Below, in pieces: positions 58,202 through 64,000 of a stretch of DNA of 64,000 bases. Below the pieces are notes generated by a model. It had not been told where the DNA came from. It did not search any database and saw nothing but the letters and a program-made list of their open reading frames with translations. The first letter of the stretch is position 1; every line of letters begins with the position of its first letter. The DNA comes from Ornithodoros turicata (lineage: Eukaryota; Arthropoda; Arachnida; Ixodida; Argasidae). Where the stretch lies: assembly GCF_037126465.1 (NCBI RefSeq), contig NC_088204.1, forward strand, positions 79,049,807-79,113,806, in the 5' to 3' direction. The translations under genes were made by a program, and so were the position numbers.

Positions 58202-58762
58202 TCACTCTGCAGGTAGTGTCGGCTTCCCCGCGTCCGACATATCTTGTTGGTCGGGCTCCGCTCGCGTCCTTTTCGCCGTCCTCAACTGAGAAGCATATCG
58301 CGCGCGCTGCTCTTCCATTTTCTTGCGCCAACGCCCTTCGACCTGCGCAATGCGTTGATCGTACTCCAAACCCTGCGCCAGCATCTTCCTCTCTTGTTGA
58401 ACGAGTTGTTCGCGAGTGTCGTTGACCAACTTTTGCAGGTCCTCGCAACGTTGTTGCCACGCCTGTTCCGACAGTTCCAAGTCCTTTTGTAAAGATTCTA
58501 CCTGAACCTGAGTCTCTTTTAATTTCTCAACAAGCCGCGTGCGCTCAGCCATTGCAATTTTAAGGCTTGCGTTCTCTTGTTTCAGAAGTTTCTCGTTGTC
58601 GGTCATCATCTTGTCGCGAAGTTGCAGATGGTCGACTGCTTCTTGGTGCCTACGGCGTTCAAACATCAGCTGACTCGTGATGTGTCTCCAGCGATGTACG
58701 GCTTCTTTCACTTCATCTAGATCAAGTGGGAATACTGACTCGTGTTTGTTGTCAGTTGACAT
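58202..58762 (-). CDS. single-exon coiled-coil protein
   Basis: ATG at 58762 gives 186 residues (MSTDNKHESVFPLDLDEVKE). From about residue 20 to 160 nearly the whole chain is predicted coiled coil, with heptad leucines (LKQENASLKIAMAERTRLVE, KDLELSEQAWQQRCEDLQKL), then a basic segment (RRKKMEEQ, AKRTRAEP). The stop is followed 17 bp later by a polyadenylation signal (58180-58185). Composition and signals suggest a real expressed gene. No family is recognised; a role as a structural or adaptor protein is only a guess. Confidence 0.65.
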   Translation of the reverse strand: MSTDNKHESVFPLDLDEVKEAVHRWRHITSQLMFERRRHQEAVDHLQLRDKMMTDNEKLLKQENASLKIAMAERTRLVEKLKETQVQVESLQKDLELSEQAWQQRCEDLQKLVNDTREQLVQQERKMLAQGLEYDQRIAQVEGRWRKKMEEQRARYASQLRTAKRTRAEPDQQDMSDAGKPTLPAE

Positions 58763-59199
58763 GGCGCTAGACACACAAACTTGATGTAAAATATGCCACA
58801 CAGAGCGCTTGTTTCCAAGCGTGGTGGCGTGGTCTGCTATATCGTGTCGTCTGCATTCGTGAAATCACGACGGGCAACATCGCGTACCCGTGACTTACAG
58901 AAAAAACGTCAAAACCGCCGTGTCGCTACAACACAGATCTCGCACAAGCGTACGTTTTCTCATTGACGTATTCGTATTATATATTATCATGTTATCATAA
59001 GAACCGCCAGAATGGGAGGAATGTGCGGCGTGCGGCTGCACCGTTGCGCCATCTGTCATTATTTGTCGAAAGTTATTTCTCGGACGCAAGAGTACGTTGT
59101 TTCGGGAAGTGGATCTTTTTTTTCTCTCTCTCTCCCTCTCTGTTTCCCCCCTTTTTTCAGTGAACAGTCGATCAAACCATTAGGTCATTAGTTTATTGC
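58763..59199. other. upstream region, no gene recognised
   Basis: Flank of the coiled-coil gene; a pyrimidine tract ending TTTTTTCAG at 59151-59159 could be a splice acceptor but no exon is evident. Confidence 0.35.
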
Positions 59200-59249
59200 G
59201 AGTTAGACCATGAAACAATGTTACAGAAGCCCATCTGAGGTCTTGCGAC

Positions 59250-60960
59250 AGATCCGACAGATGTCCAGCAGCAGCAGCAGGAGACAAGCTCAAAAGGCCA
59301 CAGCAAAGTGAAGAAATCGAAAGCGACAACCACCGACATTGACACAGAAGAAATTGGATCAAAACCTGAAGTACAATGCGAGGAATGTAACAGGTGAGTC
59401 TTTATGGACGAAACCACTTTCGACGATCTAGAGGGAGCAGAGAAATCATATTTCAAGTGTAAAAGTTGTGTAAAGGCTGACAGTGCTTCTGGAACGCTAG
59501 GAGAACGAACGAACCAGCCTTCCGAGGCATAGAGTTCACAGAAACGGGAGGCAGAGCCGTAGGTGAGTGGCTAGCTTCAAAAATTGCCCCTTTTTTGGGC
59601 ATAGTACCAGAAGAAAACCACAACCTGATGCCTTCCCGTGCAGGAACATGGCCGATGGGATACTTAGTAAAAACCCAGGATACTACAGGAATACCATGCT
59701 TACCTAGCACTGAATACCAGAGCATCATAACACCACATCGGGGACATCATCCACAATGCAACAGGTAACAATACAGTAAGAAGAGAGACAGTGATAGGCA
59801 TGCCAAACATGCAGGTATCAAACGTGGGAAAATAGCAGGAAATCCAACAAAATGCTACCAGAGTAGACATGCACATTTAAGCACTTACCAAATCACCTCA
59901 GTTCGATCACAAATGAACGTGGGTGGGAAAAAACAGACAAGGAAAAGCAAAGAAAGGAGGAGAAATAGGATCCCTTATCAATGCAAACAAAATAGCTTCA
60001 GAAGAGCATGCTGACTGCAGTAACCCCGAACACGTGTATAAAAGTGGTCCTTAAAGGGCGAAAGCAAATAAACATTTGTGTGGTCTACGTGACGACAGGA
60101 GGTGAAGACCCAGCATGGAACCAACAATTATATACAGCGGCTTACAACATGATATCAATCAGCGGAGCAACAAAGAGGTCACGGTCATCCTCAGCGACTT
60201 CAACTGCCACCTTGCAGTGACAAGCGGACAACACCACTGCCAGCTGGAATAATATATAAAAGAAGCAGGCATGTACGCCAGCAAGAAACTGTGACAGTAT
60301 TGTAAAAGCATGACAACACATACAAGAGAATGAAATCCAGTACTGAGGAATTGTTGACAACAATTATCCTCCAATAGGAATACTAAGTAATGTGTACGAG
60401 CTTTTCGCCCAAATTATAAACAGAAGGTTACGGGCAAGAAAACATAGTGCACGAATCAACGGAATGGATTACGACCCAGAAGGAGGTCCAGTGACAACAT
60501 ATTTATACTCATGCAGGCAATTGAATATAAACAGTTAGAAAACTCTTATCTATATACCCATACCTGGACCCGGGGAAAGCCTTATGATTGACATCTCGCA
60601 AGGCAAACTTTGGACAAACCTTCATCGCTACTTCAATGAAGACACCGTAACTCCGTTAAAGTATCCATACATAGACTATCACGTAATTTTCGAGCTTGGA
60701 CAGCTTGTCTCAAACAAAGCGAAGACGACAGCAGCAGGGTTCCCACTGTATAGCCAACTCTTTTTTATCACCTCCTGAAAAGACTACACGGGAAAGGACC
60801 TCAACTTCGCCACCATTTCAACTACAGGGGGAAGAGGATATACACAGGTCTTTCATTTGCGGACGATGTAGTGCTCCTAGCAGGAATCTGCAGTGGACCT
60901 CCTATCAGTATAGGCACAAACATCACAAAAGAAGACTCACGGACTTTCAATACTGAAAAA
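59250..60960 (+). mobile_element. decayed LINE with endonuclease and reverse transcriptase traces
   Basis: Plus strand, several frames. Near 59370: CEECNR then FDDLEGAEKSYFKCKSC, a PHD-like finger common in LINE first ORFs. Near 60190: VTVILSDFNCHL, the endonuclease SDFN motif. Near 60370-60440: palm-upstream region PPIGILSNVYELFAQIINRR. Near 60845: GLSFADDVVLLAGI, catalytic FADD. Stops and frameshifts throughout. FADDVVLL favours an RTE-like or related clade. Confidence 0.65.
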
Positions 60961-61715
60961 TCTAACTGAATGGGGTTCGATACACCAGAGGACTATAATC
61001 CCCATGTTTCCCTTCAAGGAAAACAAGTATTTAACGAGTAACAAGGGGAAGGTTGCGAGGTGTACGTAGGCTATGCCGCTGAAATTTGTCTGTCTAAGGA
61101 ATTTGTGGAACCGAACGCCGCCGAGTTATTATGGATTACGATGTGTAATTGGATATGTAATTGGATGATCCCTGGTCCTTTTTCGGGGAGTTCGATACGA
61201 AGTGTAAATACGACCTGCGGTTGCTCCGTCGAAGACCTTGCTCACGGTGTGCTATAGTGCTAAAAATTACCGTGAGCACTTGGTTTCTCGACAGAAGAAC
61301 AACGCAACAACGAAATCGACGCAGAACGCGAACACGAGCGAGAAACAGACGGACAGCAGTAACAGAAGCAGTAGCAGTAAAGTGGTAAAGTGAAGCACGA
61401 AGTGAAGGCTCAGATGACGCACAGCAGCGGCCGAAGCCGTAGCCAATGGCCGATACCGAAGCAACGGAAGTGGAATTCCAGCGCTGCCTATTGGAATGGA
61501 ATATGTGCGAGTGAAAACAGACGCTTTTTCCTTTTGTAATAGCATCACTTCATTTTTTTTTTTTTTTTTAATATCTTAGTCCTAGAGGCTGCGGCCACTC
61601 TCTTGCGAAGGAGTTTGTGTCAAGCTCACCCTGTCACAAAACGAATAGGACGAGTCTACTCTGCAGCTTCTAAGCTGGAAGCGTGAAAAAACACGCGGAA
61701 TCAAATATACCAAGA
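60961..61715. other. no gene recognised
   Basis: AC/AG-rich stretch (61280-61400) and a T run (61552-61570); nothing supported. Confidence 0.35.
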
Positions 61716-61837
61716 TTCGACGAAGGCATACCTTGAGCTTGAGGGAACGATAACACACGAAGAAGTAGACAAGCCTCGTCTTGTCTACTTCTTCGTGTGT
61801 TATCGTTCCCTCAAGCTCAAGGTATGCCTTCGTCGAA
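61716..61837 (+). repeat. perfect 58-bp hairpin with 6-nt loop
   Basis: Left arm 61716-61773 (TTCGACGAAGGCATACC start) is exactly complementary to 61780-61837, with loop CCTCGT. No mismatch was found over 58 bp, and no transposon terminus or target duplication is evident. Confidence 0.9.
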
Positions 61838-62251
61838 CCTTCACCAGCTCGCTTGCCTGCTCACCCTTATTTCATCTATATATCAAGATTATCGTGTCAC
61901 TGGGGGCCTCCCGCGGCGCTGATTCAACGGGTCCAACCCACCAAACGAGCTTCTTCATTTTTCATCGATCAGAGCCCGCCTCCTCCGTCTTTCACCCTCT
62001 CCTGTCCCATTCGGCTGATACCCCGAGCCACCGTTCCCGAGCAAACTTTCTTCAAGCACCCCCCATACCTCGTTAATGATATCGAGAATTAAGTAGAAAA
62101 CACGTGCATCGCGAATTTTGAATGTAATTGCGTAGCACAATTTTAATGAACATTTGTCGCACGAGGTGTTACGCTCAGGATTAATCGCCAAAACACCTGT
62201 GCAAATGCGATTTATCCGGAGAAGGCGCCTCACAGCGACCGAAATGAAGGC

Positions 62252-62415
62252 ATACTTACCTGGTGCCGGGGCATCCCTGATCAACTAGGGGGATCCCCCA
62301 GGACGAGGCCTAACCATTGCACTGCGGTTGGGCTGACCCCTGCCACTACCCCAAACAGGGGCAGATGGGGCATGCTATTTTTGGTAGTGGGGGACTGCGT
62401 ACGCGCTATCCCCCT
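62252..62415 (+). ncRNA. U1: U1 spliceosomal snRNA
   Basis: The 5' end ATACTTACCTG is the conserved splice-donor recognition sequence. Then come stem-loop 1, stem-loop 2 with the U1A-binding loop CATTGCAC, GCTGACCCCTGC (stem-loop 3 side), an Sm site (ATTTTTGG near 62390) and the 3' stem GGGGGACTGCG ... CGCGCTATCCCCC. Length (about 164 nt) equals human U1. The stem-loop 1 loop reads GATCAACTAG where most animals have GATCACGAAG, the U1-70K contact, but its stem is kept by compensating bases. It is either a variant U1 or a pseudogene; a promoter element was not recognised. Confidence 0.85.
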
Positions 62416-62858
62416 CTTAATAAATCAAAAATAAGTTGTTATATTATGCCTCATGTTCCCCAGCTCGCTTGCTTCCTAGCTAGTTTTTCATTGCGATGAT
62501 GCGGATATTGCCTGCACATCGTGGTCGGGGACTGTTCCAGTAACTCGACCACCATGACGTAGCCCGTTACCTGCAAAACAACTACGGACGCGTTTGACCT
62601 GCGGGGCGCAAGCGTGGCCTCTCTGCCCTGCACAAACACTTGCAGATATGATACCGAGTTACAGTGCAATCATGTCAGCGAGAGAGCTGTTTTTTGTCTT
62701 GTTTTTTTAGCTCGCGTCGTATTTTAAATTCAATTTCTGATATGATTATGACTGTGTGGTGTAAATTACTTCGCATGGTGCACCTTACTGGCCTACTTAA
62801 CAGTTTTATAGGAAGAAAACTGGGTGTTAAAAATGAAACCGTAAATCTGTAAACCATT
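62416..62858. other. no gene recognised
   Basis: Flank of U1; nothing supported. Confidence 0.35.
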
Positions 62859-63915
62859 ATGTAAACCGTAAAACTGCAAAACTAAACAAAGCACTGCATC
62901 GCCACCTGGGGAGCGAATTCTTGCAATGGCTTGAAGTATCAATACTTGTATATTCACCTATACTATTGTATTTCGTCTGTCGGATAAATGTCCTATTATT
63001 CGCCAACATTTCCTTTTGTAAAAATTTCTAAGCTAGCCGGATAGATGTCCGGATAGCGATAGCTTTCTGATCAGCGCCGCCTCTTGGAGATCCACTGAAC
63101 TACTACTGCATGAATCTGTGCCCTCACCCCGAGTCGTGGCGCGCGGAATATTATTCACGTCTACAAACGGCATTGATCAGCTCGTGTAGTTCATACCCGT
63201 AAGCGAAAAGGAAAATGACAATGAAAAAATGGCTAGGAAAATGACGCCAACATTGATGACTTCCCAGCAAAATGACATGCATCAAACGAAACGGAAAAAA
63301 AAAAGAAAACGGGTTGGGTGCGCGGGAGGGGGACGTTCAGGGATTTTTTGAGCGCACACCGATGGCGTAGCCCTGAAAGGGGTAATCGGATTTTTGGTTG
63401 TGCATTCGGAAGAGAGAAGCGAGGGTGAAATTCTCCTCTCCTGTCTCCTTCTCTCTTTCTCGGTTGCACTTTCGGTTTCCGTAGAACTCCCGCCGAAACA
63501 TTTTTCTGGCTACGCGCCACTGCCGTTATTTGTTTAAACAACAATATATCTCGACCTCCATTATATGGGAACACCCAGCCTCATGTTGCAGCGACTCCAG
63601 CAAGCTTCGCTTTCCGCACAACCAAACAAACCCACATTTGCGGCCCAGAAACGGCTGTGCGCAAACGGCATGCGCTTGCGCGTAGGCAACGCATATAAGA
63701 TGCGGGTAGCAGGCAGCTTCGCACCGCCGCTGTGGCCGTGTGGTATAGAGCGTCCGCTCAGCGCGCGGGAGGTGGCAAGTTCGAAACCACGTTCGAAATC
63801 CACCGCCGGGTACCCACCGGTAAAATGGGTACAGGTACCACCCTACCTGGCGCTCGGTTCCCAGGGAACGGTATCTGGAGGAAGTCTCGTAAACCTCGCA
63901 CCGCCGCCCGACGGA
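62859..63915. repeat. 1-kb repeat, copy 2
   Basis: Second copy of 56559-57604 with scattered substitutions and an extra stretch of about 30 bp near 63215. It includes the SINE head at 63729-63790 with the same boxes (TGGCCGTGTGG, AGTTCGAAACC). Confidence 0.8.
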
Positions 63916-64000
63916 TTCGGGTAACACTTCCCTACACGGGGAGCATATACGAGCCACAGCACCAAGCTTAGCAAGCTATAGGTCAACGGCAAAACTCTGC

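Overview
Eukaryotic (animal) genomic DNA, repeat-rich, from a chelicerate and most probably a tick. The call rests on spliced ANKRD54 and NAF1 orthologs, a spliceosomal U1 snRNA gene, secretin-type receptors carrying a somatomedin-B-like module, tRNA-derived SINE copies, and a mixture of MULE, DIRS, I-like LINE and hAT elements. The organism is an inference; no species-diagnostic marker was found.

Layout. 0-8 kb: a 2.9-kb tandem duplication (864-3711 and 3785-6434) full of palindromic MITEs, followed by a segmental copy (about 5919-7897) of the 3' end of a receptor gene that lies intact at 38-40 kb. 8-14.4 kb: hAT, TTAA-type and palindromic elements nested in two decayed LINEs. 14.4-19.8 kb: a complete Mutator-like element with a 10-bp target duplication; its spliced transposase is split by a 5'-truncated LINE flanked by an 11-bp target duplication. 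20-41 kb: three minus-strand, intronless receptor paralogs. One (38266-40443) is a full seven-helix receptor; the other two (21084-22520, 33872-35332) keep the ectodomain but end in one transmembrane helix. Between them is a structurally complete DIRS retrotransposon (24903-30325) with inverted termini, an internal complementary region and long open frames. 41-46 kb: mostly MITEs and unassigned sequence. 46.5-48.1 kb: intronless NAF1 (H/ACA snoRNP assembly). 51.2-56.5 kb: ANKRD54 on the minus strand, reconstructed here in eight exons. 58.2-58.8 kb: a coiled-coil single-exon gene. 59-61 kb: a decayed LINE. 61.7 kb: a perfect 58-bp hairpin. 62.25 kb: U1 snRNA. 56.56-57.60 and 62.86-63.92 kb: two copies of a roughly 1-kb repeat with a tRNA-like SINE region.

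The host genes show no operon-like linkage. The most distinctive biology is the receptor cluster, where ectodomains were duplicated and uncoupled from the seven-helix signalling core, and the transposon stratigraphy, where empty sites, target duplications and restored reading frames let many insertions be ordered in time.
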